NCBI RefSeq assembly: GCF_963924675.1
Contig: NC_089222.1
Span: 114,777,316 to 114,841,315 of the forward strand
Direction of reading: 5' to 3'
Length of the DNA stretch: 64,000 nucleotides
Source: Phocoena phocoena
Taxonomy: Eukaryota > Chordata > Mammalia > Artiodactyla > Phocoenidae
Shown here: positions 23,958-36,266 of the stretch, piece after piece
Position numbering within the stretch: position 1 is the first letter of the stretch
How the letters are laid out: each line of letters opens with the position of its first letter
Notes under the pieces: generated by a model
Databases searched by the model: none
What the model was told of the DNA's origin: nothing
Seen by the model: the letters and a program-made list of their open reading frames with translations, nothing else
Position numbers and translations under genes: made by a program

Positions 23958-25200
23958 TATTAGACTTTACCCCATAGGGAATATATTAGGAGCAGAAGTG
24001 ACTTGGCCAGACTGTTCTTTACACATATCATTTTGACCATTCTGAAGAAAGAGAAGACAGGAGAAATAATGATCATATAATAGTTGCCAAGCCAGAGGAG
24101 AAGAAAGACTGAGACAGTATGAAGGCAGTAGAAATGGACAAGACAAAGATTAGGAAAATATTTATAGGAATAATTTGACAGGACTTACTGACTTCTTGAA
24201 TATGGGAGGCGAAGGAGAAGAAAGAGGCAAAAGTGCCTTTCAGGGTACCAGCCAAAAATGTTGAATGGATATTGGAGTAGTAACCAGGTAAAGTGTGATG
24301 AGTCTGAGGTATTGCAGACCTTCTAGGTAGAACTAGATATTCAGCATGCTTTTGGATATACAAGTCTGAATTCACGGTAAAATCTCAGTTGGAAATATAA
24401 ATCTGTAATTTACCATTATGTAAAAAATGAATGAGCTTACTCAGGGAGAACCTGTATAGTGGGTAGAGCATGGACTGAGGAAGAGAGAAATACTACCATT
24501 AAAGGTATGGATAGAAGTCTGCCAAGAATAGAAGGTAAGAAAAGTTGGAAGACACAAAGAAAATCTGAGCAATGCAATATCAGAAGACCATAGAATAGAA
24601 AATCTGAAGAAAGTGGAGACAATCAGTTTAGGTAAAGGAAGCAGAAAGATCCTCGAAATGGGTCATACAATGTTTCTAGGATTAGCAGTTAGAAAACCCT
24701 GTTAGAGCCCCACTGAAGTTGGTTTGGAGGCCAAGAATGTATAGAGATCCTCCTATTTAGAGCTGTGTGATTTCCTAGCAGTACTTAACTACCTTGCAGT
24801 TTTGCTGGGAGGATGAAAAAAAGGAGATGTAGGAAGGTGTAAAAACAAACAAACAAAAATAGACATGCTTCTAGATAGCTTGGCTTACTGTTCTTATAAT
24901 AAAGTTGAGGTCCAAACTAAATAGGGATGAAATAGAGGTTAAAATAAAACTGAGAGATCATAGAGCTTATGAATTGCTCACAAAGAAGAAAATGGAGGGG
25001 TCAGAGTATTAAAGGTCCCTATGACGTCCTTGAGGTTGGGGGGGATAGGAAAGAACTCAGGAGTTGAACAGGAAGACAAATGAATGGTGGTAAGGGAGTG
25101 GACTACTGGATCTTCAGATTTTGTGTTAGAACATCTTAGAGGAAGGTGGACCAGAGGATGGGTGATTGATGTAGAGGATATGTGAGGCCACTGAATTTAA

Positions 25201-25724
25201 GAAGTTGTAGAAATATCAAGGTGAGTTTATCAGATTGCGTATACATGGAAATATAAATCTCTTTAAGAGAGAGCAAAAAAGGTCTACTAGACTGTGATCT
25301 GGCCCCAAAATCTTCAATAAATGAACAGGAGAGAATGGAAGTTTGTTTGATAGTAGCATTAAGAAAGAGTATATATGGAGGGCTTAAACCCCAAAGACAT
25401 TTTCTTTTTCTTTTTTGTTTTGTGTATTGCAACTGAAAAAGTAATCAGAAAAAAAACAAACAACAAAACTTATGCACAAAGCCATTGGGGGGAAAAAGGT
25501 GGAATAATAAAATAAAGATCTACTTAGTGTCAAATTCATGTGAGAGGCATTGAACCTGACTCTTTGAGTTATACTACATTTGGATTTATTTTCCCACTTC
25601 TTAACATTGCTGTGAGAGGAAAAAAAGCCCTCTCTGCTATCAGTTCAAAGATTTCACAGACAAACAGGGTAAAATGAATTCCTGAAATCGGGTTTTTAGA
25701 CAGTTAATTAAGTGTTCAATCAAC
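25201..25724. other. Unassigned non-coding sequence
   Basis: No gene. Purine-rich. Could be further decayed L2. Confidence 0.3.
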
Positions 25725-25810
25725 CTTCATTCAACAAATATTTACTGAGCAACTACTACATGTAAGAAAAGTGTGTGCTTGATGCTGTGCAAATCTAACT
25801 TTGCAATGGG
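25725..25810 (-). repeat. L2 3'-end fragment
   Basis: ttcattcaacaaatatttac followed by tgagcaactactacatgtaa is the reverse of the L2 3' terminus. Confidence 0.65.
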
Positions 25811-26556
25811 AAAGTCAGGGTTGATTTCATCATAATTTTTCACATCTGAATTACTAAATAACCTTGGGCCTTTCTCAGATGTCAAGTGCAAGGAACATTA
25901 AAAATTTCTTTTTGTCTAGGAATAGAGATTAATAAGTAAACCGTAATAGAATTATGGTGCCATGGTATTTTAAAATATTTTTATATAAAGTCTTATATTA
26001 AACAAAATATTTTCATCATCATTTCTTTGCCATATATAATTTGTAGTTTCAGAAAAATTATGTAATTTTATGTAGTTTTTAATTACCTGTTCTACCCCTA
26101 ATTTTCTTTTGATGAGTTATTTGAATAGCTTTTGTTAAATATATATAGTAACAAATTTGACATTTAGGAAAATTTTGGGGCCTTTATCTTCCATTAAAAG
26201 AAGATTAAAATAGTATGCGATATATATTCTATTTTATGGATTAAATAAAATAAAAACTGCTAGTATATTTTCATCTCTTGGAATACTTATTGCATACTAA
26301 TTGAAATTGAGAATTAACAGACTTGCTAGTCATTAAATATATATCTTTAGCAAAGAAATTAACATATGTAGCAGTTTCCCTATTATTTTGGCTATTAACT
26401 TTCCCAGCAGGTGTATTCACAGCCACTAGTGCTATGAATACTATGTCAAGAGACTAGTAAACTCAGATGTTTAGGGAATGAGTAATTGTTTCCTCATTAT
26501 TTGCACTTAGGGAATTTGTAAATTTAACACACTATGCATTAGTTACGGAGGAATTT
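25811..26556. other. Unassigned very AT-rich sequence
   Basis: No gene or repeat recognised. A/T content is visibly higher than in the surroundings. Confidence 0.35.
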
Positions 26557-27060
26557 CCATCACAAATATTTGAGTGTCTATCATATGCCAAGCACCATTT
26601 TAGGCCCTGCAATTTGTGAAAGTGAATTAGATAAGCACCCTGTCTTCCTAAAACTTCCAGTTCAAGTTGATGGAGGAAAAACAATAAACAAGTAGATAAA
26701 TACCTTTGTACTATGAGGAAGATGAAAGAGTATAATATACCAAAGCATGTCTGGGAAAGGTGTTAGAAAAGGCCTTACTGAGAAGGTAACGTTTGAGTTC
26801 AGAACTTAATGTTGACCTAGAATGCGCAATGTGAATTTTTGGAGAGAAACACTATACCCAGAAGTACAAGATCCCTGAGGTGGGAATAAATTCAGTGAGT
26901 TTGAAGGACAATAAATAAATAAATACAGCCTAGTGCATCTTGCCCAGGAAGAAATGTGGGAGAATGGAAAGATTTGTGATCAGAGAGAGAGAGAGGGCAA
27001 GATAATGTAGGACTCTCTAGGCTACGTAAGAAGTTTCAACTTTATTACAAGTAAAATGCA
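26557..27060 (-). repeat. L2 LINE 3'-region fragment
   Basis: Follows the reverse L2 3' end: tatttgagtgtctatcatat, gccaagcaccattttaggcc, aaggccttactgagaaggta, acgtttgagttcagaactta, and agataatgtaggactctcta. The order is right and no frame survives. Confidence 0.7.
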
Positions 27061-27480
27061 GTCTCTTGTTAATCTGTCTCATGTCAATTTAATACTTAGA
27101 CCAGACATATGGAACTTTGAAGGGTAGAGGAAAAGTTCTTCCTTCCCCAGCACAGCACAACACATTTCATTGGCAAAGCATATCACATGTCCACATACAT
27201 ATCAGTAGGGTCAAGACATTCTTCTCCCACAGGGAGGAAGGCTCTAAGTATTTGAAGTCTACTGTGATCTGTCTTTTCAGTTATGAGTATTTATTTTTCT
27301 CCTTTCTGTACTCAAAACACACCCAGATCTTGCCCCCAAAAGAATACCCAAAAGGTTCATCCAATCATGACATCAAATTCTAGTTCTGGGATCTCATGGC
27401 ATCCTTTATATCAGGTATCGTGATCTAGAATCCCATGACCCGAAAAGACATATTATTTACCTCCCCTCAGTCCAACACCC
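27061..27480. other. Unassigned non-coding sequence
   Basis: An 88-codon plus-strand frame at 27117-27383 has no recognisable similarity. No repeat named. Confidence 0.3.
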
Positions 27481-28140
27481 TGCTGGGGAGGAAGAAATTT
27501 TCCTCTAACCTTCTATGTTCTTCTGCCTGGCCTAAGGATTAAATGGACATGGGACAGATTAACAGGAGGAAATAAAACAAAGTTTAATAACATGTATACA
27601 TGGGAGAGACCTAGAAAAACTGAGCAACTCACCAAAATGGCCAAAACTCTCACCTTATATAGCATTCTTAGCCAAAGAAAAAAGAGGATGTTGAGAGAGA
27701 GGAGAGTTAGTTATGGGAGGTTACCAGGAAAAGCACAACAAACAAGGATGATTGTGATGCAGATTTAAGTCAATGCCTTCTGCACTGTTAAGGTTTTTTA
27801 GAGATTTGGTCATTCTCCTCTTCTAGTTATGAGAGGGAGACACCTTTATCGATGGAGATTTCCTTTAGGAATGTAAATGTTTCTTACAAAATGACAACTC
27901 CTACTTGGTTTTTAGAGCCTTTCTGATGTCTTCTGTTTCTCAGAAAATAACCAGCTTAAAACAATATGCTAGGGACTTCCCTGGCAGTCCAGTGGTTAAG
28001 ACTCTGCGCTTCCACAGCAGGGGGCATGAGTTCTACCCTGGTCAAGAAAATAAGATCCCCGCATGCCCTGTAGTGCAGCCAAACAAACAAACAATACACT
28101 GAAGAGCCATATTTTAGGGTGGAAAATTCTGCTTCCTACA
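27481..28140 (-). mobile_element. ERV solo LTR (family A), split by a CHR-1 SINE
   Basis: On the minus strand it starts TGTAGGAAGCAGAATTTTCC (28140 end) and finishes CTCCCCAGCA (27481 end), TG...CA. Its 3' part has TGTTATTAAACTTTG, TTTCCTCCTGTTAATCTGTC and AAGGTTAGAGGAAAA, shared in order with the LTRs at 42322, 43147 and 63499. The CHR-1 SINE at 27971-28089 divides it. No retroviral genes are joined, so it is a solo LTR. The formal family name is not determined. Confidence 0.7.
27960..28100 (+). mobile_element. CHR-1-like SINE inside the LTR
   Basis: The SINE body is 27971-28089: gggacttccctggcagtcca head, gtgcagccaaacaaacaaac tail. Imperfect flank repeats aacaatatgct (27960-27970) and aacaatacact (28090-28100) match at 9 of 11 positions. 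LTR sequence continues in register beyond it. Confidence 0.85.
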
Positions 28141-29155
28141 ACTCATATCCAGTGGCAAAACAAAGAGAGGGTAACTACATCAATTACTCCCTTTCACAGA
28201 GGAAGAAATGAAGATGCATAGCAGTCACTGATGCATGGCCATTTAAAAAAAAAAAATCCCTCTGGGAAAACTTGTTAGGAACACTTACCTTGGTCATGGG
28301 CAATATTTCTTGAATAGGCCCTGGTGGTTCGCTTAGCTGGGAGTAGACTCCGAGTCCGTTGATCTCCATTTGCTTGGATCCACCTGACAGTAGTTTCTAA
28401 TATTATTTTTCATGGCTACATCATAAGAGGGGTTAGTATAATACACTCTCTTTACAGGTTGAGCACTTGTCTAGGCTACTGCCTGCCTGAGAAAATTTGG
28501 AAACCAAAGGTCATTTTACATTTCAAACAACCACAGTCTTTCTTGTGTTTCATTCTATCTATTTGATTCCAATCAGCTTCATGTGCCAATGGCCAATCCA
28601 CAGCCTCTTTGGGACAGTCCTTTTTCTAAAGATAATTATAGGCCACATATTGCAGGGTCCACATACTTTGTCTCTTTTTGCTCAGCCATTCAGTGTAACT
28701 GACAGGATTTCTTAGGGGCCACCCTAATCCAATCAGAGCCTTTGAAAAGGGGTTTGAAGATTTCACCCTTGATTTGGTCTTTGCCCAAAGACTGAATCTA
28801 AACCAACGTTTACTGCTCAAAAGATGAATATTTGCATCTTTCAACAAGTCCTAAAATAACCTAAATTCTCTCTTCTCATCTTTCACTGTTTCCTGAAAAA
28901 TGATGGCTCTGAGAACACCTCTTTTTCGTCATGCTTTGTGAAAAGCAACCATTGGCAACCAAGGGATATTGGTAACATTGAATTTTGCAAATTCTTTGCC
29001 TAAAGCCAGATTTATCACACCTATCATTCGCCATCCAAGTTGTTTTGCCATTGCATATTATGAGATATTATTTTTCCAGACTGCAATAACAATTTTCTCA
29101 ATACAGACACCTGACCCCAAAGCCAAAGCCACGTAGTTCAGAGTTTTGTTATACA
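28141..29155. other. Unassigned sequence, possibly degenerate repeat
   Basis: 1 kb without a recognised gene. A 73-codon minus-strand frame at 28626-28847 has an unusual W/S/K-rich composition but no family I can name. I considered retroviral internal sequence because an LTR ends at 28140. No polypurine tract or primer-binding site is visible, so I leave it unassigned. Confidence 0.3.
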
Positions 29156-29391
29156 GTCCTCTACTTTTTTTTTTTTTTTTTTTTGCAGTACGTGGGCCTC
29201 TCACTGCCATGGCCTCTGCCGTTGCGGAGCACAGGCTCCAGACGCGCAGGCTCAACGGCCATGGTTCACGGGCCCAGCCGCTCCACGGCATGTGGGATCC
29301 TCCCGGATCAGGGCACGAACCCGCGTCCCCTGCATCGGCAGGCGGACTCCCAACCACTGCGCCACCAGGGAAGCCCATGTCCCCTACTTTT
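29156..29391 (-). mobile_element. Short cetacean CHR-type SINE
   Basis: Poly-T at 29165-29184, then gcagtacgtgggcctctcac to gccaccagggaagccc at 29376. Flank repeats gtcctctactttt (29156-29168) and gtcccctactttt (29379-29391) differ at one base. Frames through the GC-rich body are artefacts. Confidence 0.88.
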
Positions 29392-29404
29392 AAGTATCAA
29401 TTTT

Positions 29405-29870
29405 TGTATTAGTCAGTTTTCCTGAAATAACAAACATACCAAAATCTCAGTGGCGTACAATACAAACACTTATTCTCATTCACATTAATTATATACTGAC
29501 TACTGTACTTTGGTTGCTGCTTGTCTCTGGTCAGCTCTGCTCTAGGACATAGGCTGAAGGAGTCCCCTCCTGAGGGACATGCCAGTTCTCATGTCTGAAG
29601 GAAAAAATCAAGAGATCTTGTGGTAGCTTTGACGCCTGTTTAAGCTTCTGCTAGAAAGTAGCTTAGTCATCTCTACTCATGTTTACTGGCCTAAGCATGT
29701 CAAGTGACCTAACCCAAATTCAATGGGGTGATGTATTCTCTCACAGAAAAGAGATGGGCCAATTTTTTGCAAGCAATATACAATCTGATACACAAACTAA
29801 GTTTCACCTACCCTGTTTAGTGTTACTTAAAATTATTTTCATCACAGAGTTGCTCTTCAGAGTTTATTGG
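29405..29870 (-). mobile_element. Old LTR, ERVL-MaLR type
   Basis: Starts tgtattagtcagttttcctg, then ataacaaacataccaaaatc, tcagtggcgtacaatacaaa and ctctgctctaggacataggc. This is the reverse of an old MaLR-type LTR, as in many mammals. The 3' boundary is approximate. Confidence 0.55.
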
Positions 29871-29924
29871 ATGTGACACACAACTGAGGCAAGTTAAAAT
29901 AAAAAGAGCTGACATCTATTATTT

Positions 29925-30660
29925 TTTTTTAATTTCGGGACTAAAAGAAATTTATAAATATTATTTTATCGATAAGTTAGGTAAGATCATACCTATTGTA
30001 TAGAAAAGGAAACAAGCTTGGAGCCCAGCAAAGGCTCGCTGCAGGACATGCACAGAAATCAATACTATGGCACCAGCTTTTGAGAAAAGAAAAAGCTTTA
30101 TTTCAAGGTCAACCACCAAGGAGACAGGAGGCACTGCTCAAATCTGTCTCCGCCCTCTGGGGTTCGATCCATTTTTATGAGTTAGGGGAGGAAGGTTGGT
30201 ATGCAGAAGCACTGCTGAGGCAGGTTTCAGCTGGAGGGCTTTGGAACTTGGCCGTTATGGTAAGATAGGGTAAAAGGGCGTGTTAGCACCGCATCTTCCT
30301 GAACAACAGACCCTTTGCTCCTGAAAGGGTTCCGTTGTTCAAGTTCTGGTCATGTCCCAGTTCTTTTGTTCCTTGGGGCAGGTAGAGAAACTTTGACTCC
30401 AGGTGTTATGTGAATTCAAGATTTTCTCATCTGCCCATGCTTCACCTGCATGACTTGCAGTTTTGTTTCTGTTGTCTCTGAAAAACAGCTCAGCGTCTTG
30501 TTAGAAACAGGACAAGGGCCAGTTTGGGCTGGTTCTGTTGTTACAAAAGTAGCTTAGTGACTTACCCTTTGTGGTATAGCTAGTTAGGGGGGAGACTTAG
30601 GATCTAAACTTAGGTGTGTTTGACAGCAGAAATTATGCTTTTTAGCCTCTATGTAACCAT
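29925..30660 (-). repeat. MIR SINE split by an LTR
   Basis: Left piece (29925-30018): cctattgtatagaaaaggaa-acaagct, the MIR 'cattttacagatgaggaaac' zone. Right piece (30546-30660): agtagcttagtgacttaccc, ggtatagctagttagg, gatctaaacttaggtgtgtt and gctttttagcctctatgtaa, the rest of the MIR in reverse. The two halves join in register across the LTR. Confidence 0.65.
30019..30545 (-). mobile_element. ERV solo LTR inserted in a MIR
   Basis: TG...CA bounded. On the minus strand it begins TGTAACAACAGAACCAGCCC and its R/U5 zone has CTTGAAATAAAGC, a polyadenylation signal (aaagctttatttcaaggtca on plus, near 30090). Both edges abut MIR sequence. No flank repeat of 4-6 bp is clear. The family looks gammaretroviral-like (ERV1) but I could not name it. 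Confidence 0.65.
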
Positions 30661-31942
30661 GCATGTCAAAGTCACTTGTCCAAAATGGGTTCCAGTTGGG
30701 AAACCACTGTAGAGATGGCTATGATACAGGTAATGTTGATAAAACATGCCATAATGACAAATATTACAATGTTTGGTTGTGTCCACAAATCCTGAACTAA
30801 AGTAGAAAGAATGAGTGGAACTTTTTGGCCTGAATTACATATCTGTAGAGCTCCTACTATTTGGAAAATTACAAATTTATGGTAAGTAGCCATAGTTGTT
30901 GAGTCTAACCTCATCTGCAGTTATCAGTATTGTATGTGAACCAAGAAAGAAAGAAAAGAGAGACATTGAATCACTTAACAGAAAAATTATTCAATAAAAT
31001 TGCCAGTTTAGTATTTCTTTCTGGTCAGTTACTGCCTGCAGCATTTGCTTCTACATTTACTGTCTGTATATCCTGATAGAAATTAATTGTTTAATTAATC
31101 AAGTAGCTGCTTTAAAGAGACAGCATAATCTGTTTTGATTCTTTTATTCCTGGGGAAAATCTTGGATAAGTGGCATTTTCACTGCTCTCAATTCCTATAT
31201 GTATATTTCAGTCTCTTCTAAATGAAAGCAAGCTTTTAAATGTACCATCAAATTGAAGATAGATCCTCAGGAGAAGTGGGCTCATTTACATGCAGCTTAT
31301 AGTGCTTTTTGTAAGAACATGTTTGACTTTGCACTTTTCCTTGTTAGCAAATGGGAACAGAATAAGTGTAGTGTGCAGAATTTAATTGACAGCTTAAAAA
31401 CCTTAATAGCATTTGGTTCTTTTTATGCTATATATTCCTAACAACGCAAATTTTATAGGAGAGTAAAATCCCTGGTATTTTAAAGAAAGACATTTGCATG
31501 ATTTCAGATTAAAAAAAAAAGTTCATGTGACATACCCAAAGTATAGCAAATATATTAAAAAATAGAGCCCACTTATTTAGTTCTCATTCAATTAAATTTA
31601 AGTAGAAATTGATTATTTGCAAATGTGCATGCTAAAGGTGGAAGCAACAGATTTTCCTGAAAAAGGATCATCACTGACTTATTTGATGGACAATTACTTA
31701 AGGATCCTATAAGAAACTAAAAAGTGATGACATTTTCTTTGTTAAAGAAGGACCCTAAACCATTCCTTTTATAAATAAAGTCAGAACAAAGAACATTTTG
31801 GGTTTTTTGGTATCCTAAGAGAATTTTATTTTCCATTTTGCCATCAAGGAATATTAGTAAGCACCCGGAAGTCAAAGATAGTTAAGAAATGTCTGAGGGG
31901 GAACAAGGTCTTTGGCTACTTCATAAGGTCCTAGAGACTGTT
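30661..31942. other. Unassigned AT-rich sequence
   Basis: 1.3 kb with no gene or nameable repeat. Chance frames of 60-80 codons only. Confidence 0.35.
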
Positions 31943-32225
31943 CCTTTTTTACTTTTTTTTAACTTTTTATTTTATATTGGAGTATAGGCAATTAACAATG
32001 TTGTGATAGTTTCAGGTGCACAGCGAAGGGACTCAGCCATACATATACATATATCCATTCTCCCCCAAACTCCCCTCCCATCCAGGCTGCCACATAACAT
32101 TGAGCAGAGATCCCTGTGCTATATAGTAGGTCCTTGCTGGTTATCCATTTTAAATATGACAATGTGTACATGTCAATCCCAAACTGCCTAACTATCCCTT
32201 CCCCCTACCCTTCCCCCCTGGTAAA
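31943..32225 (-). mobile_element. L1 3'-end fragment
   Basis: Starts with a T-rich tail, then ggagtataggcaattaacaa, gtttcaggtgcacagcgaag, ggactcagccatacatatac and gtaggtccttgctggttatc. This is an L1 3' UTR of another cetartiodactyl subfamily, cut off after about 280 bp. No convincing TSD. Confidence 0.75.
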
Positions 32226-33180
32226 CATAAGTTCATCAAAGAACATTGTTTTAAATGTTAGGTAGCAATTACAAATGAACTTCAGCTCTCTATCATGAAA
32301 TAGTTATAAGAGTAAGTCCAAGCATACCATAAATTCCAGTCGTCATACACAGTATATGCTCTAGAAACACTGACATGAAGTCATATATAAAACTACATGT
32401 AAATGCGTCTTCATTACCTTAACTGAAACCAGCAGGCATTTTGATCCTCCCATGAATGCACTGAAATCAGTGGAAGTATTGGAGTACCTGGAAAGCCATC
32501 ACTGGGTATTGAAACCAAACGCAGTGCCCTTGTCAGTCTCACAGTTTGCATCAGAATCTATTTGGGCAATGACCTTTAGATCCTTTTACATGAAAGTTGA
32601 CTCCCATCACATAGATATGTAATTCTTGTCTTCCTGTGGAAGACATCTGCTCATTTTATGGACAGATGACCAATAGCTTTGGAGTGATCACTGGTACAGT
32701 AGTCACAAAAGCAACTTTGTTTTTTGGAGCCACTTTAGTTCCTTTCTGAATTGGAAGTGGGAAAGGAGCAGTCTCAGTGACTTGTTTATAAGTAATCAAA
32801 TAGTCTTGACTTTTGGACAGCCCCTAGCAACTTTTATCAATTCTAATTTCTCTTTCATCAACTCCCTTTTACTCTCAAAAGTTGCAGGTAGCACACCTAA
32901 ATTTGAACACTTTATTGCCTGCGTTTGCACAGATTTTCTTCTCAAAAGAACCACAGTATTCTGCCTCAAGGTTATTTCAAAGTTGTCAGCACAGTCAAAT
33001 CCTAGCTATCTATCACTGAGCAAATTCACAATGATTCTACTGTTACTATACTTGACCCCAATAGAAGTGAGTGACATAAGGAAATATTTTGAACCATCTC
33101 AAGTAGTTGCCATAATATGTCCCAGTGTTGGCAACTTTCAGTTATGAAAGAAAAATGACTTTTTTATAATTATAGCATCA
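32226..33180. other. Unassigned non-coding sequence
   Basis: A 121-codon plus-strand frame (32782-33147) is the longest here. It has no recognisable domain, no repeats and no exon-like edges. Left as probable chance. Confidence 0.35.
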
Positions 33181-34915
33181 GACATGCTTTTTTATTTTTT
33201 AACTTTCTGAAATCACTGTAAACTCACATATAAATAATATAGAGAGATTCTGTATACCTTTTACCCAGTTTCTTTCAATAATACATCTTGCAAATTATAG
33301 TATAATACCACAACAAAAATGTTAACATTGATAAAATCTACTGGTCTTTTTTGGATTTTCCCAATTTTACTTGTATTTATTTGTGTTTGTATGTGTGTAT
33401 TTAGTTCTATGCAGTTTTATCTCACGTGTAAGTTCTGTAACCATCACCACAGTCAAGACACAGAACAGTTCCATTGCAATAGAATCTCTTCTGTTAACTC
33501 TTTTAAAACCACACATCCCTCTCCACCCACCCTCTCCCTTGTGATTAGCCCTTGGCAATCACTAATCTGTTCTACAATTCTATAATTTTATCATTTCAAA
33601 ACTATAACATAAATGAATTCCTAGAGTATGTAAACTTTGGGGACTGGCTTTTTTTTTCACTCAGCATAATCCCTCAGAGATAGATCCAAGTTGTTTCACG
33701 TATCAATAATTTGTTCCTTTTTACTGCTGAGTAGTATTCCATGGACTAGATAGATGACAGTTTCTTTAACCATTCACACATTGGAGGAAATATGTAATCT
33801 TTCTAGTTTTTGGCTATTACAGACAGTACAGCTTTTTGTATTTACATAAATTTCCATTTCTATGGGATAAATGCCCAAGAGTACAATTGCTGGGTCATAT
33901 AGTAATTGCATATTTAGTTTTATAAGAAACTGACATACTGTTTTCCAGAATGACTGTACCATTTTACATTCCCACCAGGATTGTCTGGTTGATCCAGTTT
34001 CTCTGCATCTTCATAAGCATTTTGTTGTCACTGTTTTTCATTATAGTCATCTGAGAGGTATCTAGTGATATTTCATTGTGGTTTTAATTTGTATTTCTGT
34101 AATGGCTAATGATTTTGAACCATTTATCATGTGCCTATTTGCTATCTGTGTACAGTATTCTCTCTAGTGAAATGTCTGTTCATGTCTTTTTCTTTTGCCC
34201 AGTTTGTACTTGAATTGCTTTTTAAAATTTTTTAATGTTGAATTTTGAGAGTTCTTCATATATTAGTCCCTTATTGAACATGTGGCTTGCAGATATTATC
34301 TGTTTGTAGCTTGCTTTGTCATTCTTTTTTTTTAAGAGCAAAATTATTTAATTTAATAAAATCTGATTTGTCAATATTTTCTAGTATTTTCTAGTATTTC
34401 TAGTCTCAAAACATTTAAACATTTTGGCTAGCCCTAGATCCTGAAGATTTTCTTTTTTTTCCCTAAAGTTTTATATTTTACATGTTACACTTAAGTCCAT
34501 GATTAATATTGAGTTAATTTTTGTATAAGGTATAATGTTAAGGTTACTAATTATTTTCTGCATATACAGAAATCCAATTATTACAGTACAATTTGTTAAA
34601 AATTGGTCCTTCCACCACTGAATTGTTTCTTGCCCATTTGTCAAAAATCAGTTGGTCATATTTGTGCTAGTCTATTTATAGTTTCTCTATTTTGTTTCAC
34701 TGATCTATGTGGCTACCCCTGTGCCAGTGTCACACTGTCTTGATTACTGTAGCTTACAGTAGGCCTTAAGATTAGGTATATAGAATGATTTCTCTCACTT
34801 TATTCTTCTTTATCAAGATGGTTTCTGTTCTTCTAGGGCATGTGTTTTTCCATATAAATTTTAGAGTAAGTATGTCTATGTCTGCAAAAATTTATGTAAT
34901 ATGTTTAAATTATGT
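33181..34915 (-). mobile_element. Old L1 (L1M-type) fragment
   Basis: About 1.7 kb of reversed L1 3' UTR and ORF2. It has accatcaccacagtcaagaca, cagcataatccctcagagat, ctgctgagtagtattccatg, attgctgggtcatatagtaa, cattcccaccaggattgtct and tgattactgtagcttacagt. ORF2 is riddled with stops. The divergence exceeds that of the 3.3-kb L1, so it is an older insertion. Confidence 0.85.
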
Positions 34916-35949
34916 AACAGTCTGTTTTAAGGACATAGAATGATGAGATAAATGAAGATTATTCAGGGAGAAACTGAAAAAAGAAAAAAATAGGAACAGA
35001 GAATAGTGGAGGGAAAGTTGTTTTGTTTATGAATTATTGATGACAAAGGCTTTTTTGTAACTAAATAATGTGATTCAGTGCTAGAGATATGGCACGTCTC
35101 TCTGGGAAGATCGTTTTACCTGTCACTATTGTAATCCCTCTACTTCATTCTTCATTGTTATTGGCTTTAATTGCCTCAAGAGTCACCCTCTGGAAACAGT
35201 CATAGAGATTCCCCATCTATCTGGGATCTATAAGCTTGGAACTTGAACACTTCTTTAAAACAATTTTGTTTCTCTGTTATGTTTTGTTTTGTTTTTCAAG
35301 AAACTAGGCAAAGGTCATGTTGCTAGCACCACTAAACTCTAACCATCCTAAATTAAAAGCATGCTGTGTATCATAGGGTGAAGTCTGAACCATCAAGCCT
35401 TTGCGCAAAATAGGCTCGAAATTGACACATGCCATAAAGTAATCTCTTGCCCTTAGGCCAGTACTACCTGGATTACCTCTTAATCTTAATATGTATTCTG
35501 ACCCAAACCTAGATTTTTAAAGTAGATACTTTCAAAGGGGAATCCAGCATTAAGAATTGCCAGGGTTTTTAAGTTTTACGATATAATGATTGAGTCAACA
35601 CAAAAAATAGTCTAATGAGCTTACCTATGTTTATTAAACTACACTACCCTCTAAAAAATGGAAGAGAAACAGGTCATGGTTTGTGAGATGTTAAAGGAGA
35701 GTAACTTTTACCATCTAATAACACTTAATGTAACTGAACTCTTGATAGTCCACAGACTAAAAAGCCTTTCTCATAGTCTAGGAACTGTAAATGGAAGAGA
35801 AATAAAAAGTCAAAAGATTGATGCATACAATTCATGAAAATGGTTGACATTATTTTTATTTTCATAATGAAGAATTTAAGCCAAAGTTATAACCGTTTTC
35901 AAGCATTAAGAAACTATAGGAAATAAAACAACAATCATCAGTATCATTC
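34916..35949. other. Unassigned non-coding sequence
   Basis: No gene or repeat recognised. Confidence 0.35.
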
Positions 35950-36228
35950 ACCAGCCTGTTTTGCTGACTCAATATTTTGCCATGCTTGCTTCAGATTTTC
36001 TCCCACAAAAATCCTTACAGAGTGATATTCCCTGTGTATCCTTCCCTTTTCTCCCCTCTCTGTCTCCTCAGGTAACTACTATCCTGAATCATTCCTGTGG
36101 ATGTTCTTACACTATACCAAATGTCTATACTATATACCACGTTCATATTTAGAAAAAAAAATGTAATCTTTTTTGTATGTCTAAATGCTTTATATAAATG
36201 ATCTAATATTGCATATATATAGGCAAGT

Positions 36229-36266
<38 letters not shown>

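Larger units (their letters stand above)
23640..25200 (-). mobile_element. Long antisense L2 LINE relic, split by a CHR-1 SINE
   Basis: Reading from the L2 3' end: attaaatagttcaataaata, then gcagaagtgacttggccaga, agtatgaaggcagtagaaat, gcttttggatatacaagtct, and gttggaaatataaatctgta. The last two correspond to ORF2 sequence near the reverse-transcriptase YADDS region read in reverse. About 1.4 kb of L2 is recognisable, with no surviving reading frame. It fades out near 25.1-25.2 kb, so that end is approximate. The CHR-1 SINE and (TA)n at 23813-23955 interrupt it. Confidence 0.6.

Noticed and set aside
28141..29155. Retroviral internal region next to the LTR ending at 28140
   Set aside because: No polypurine tract precedes the LTR edge, no gag/pol/env motif is visible, and the 73-codon frame has no family match.
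31785..32245. caaagaacatt at about 31785 and 32236 as TSDs of the L1 end at 31943
   Set aside because: The left copy lies about 150 bp away from the L1 tail, so it does not abut the insertion. Coincidence.
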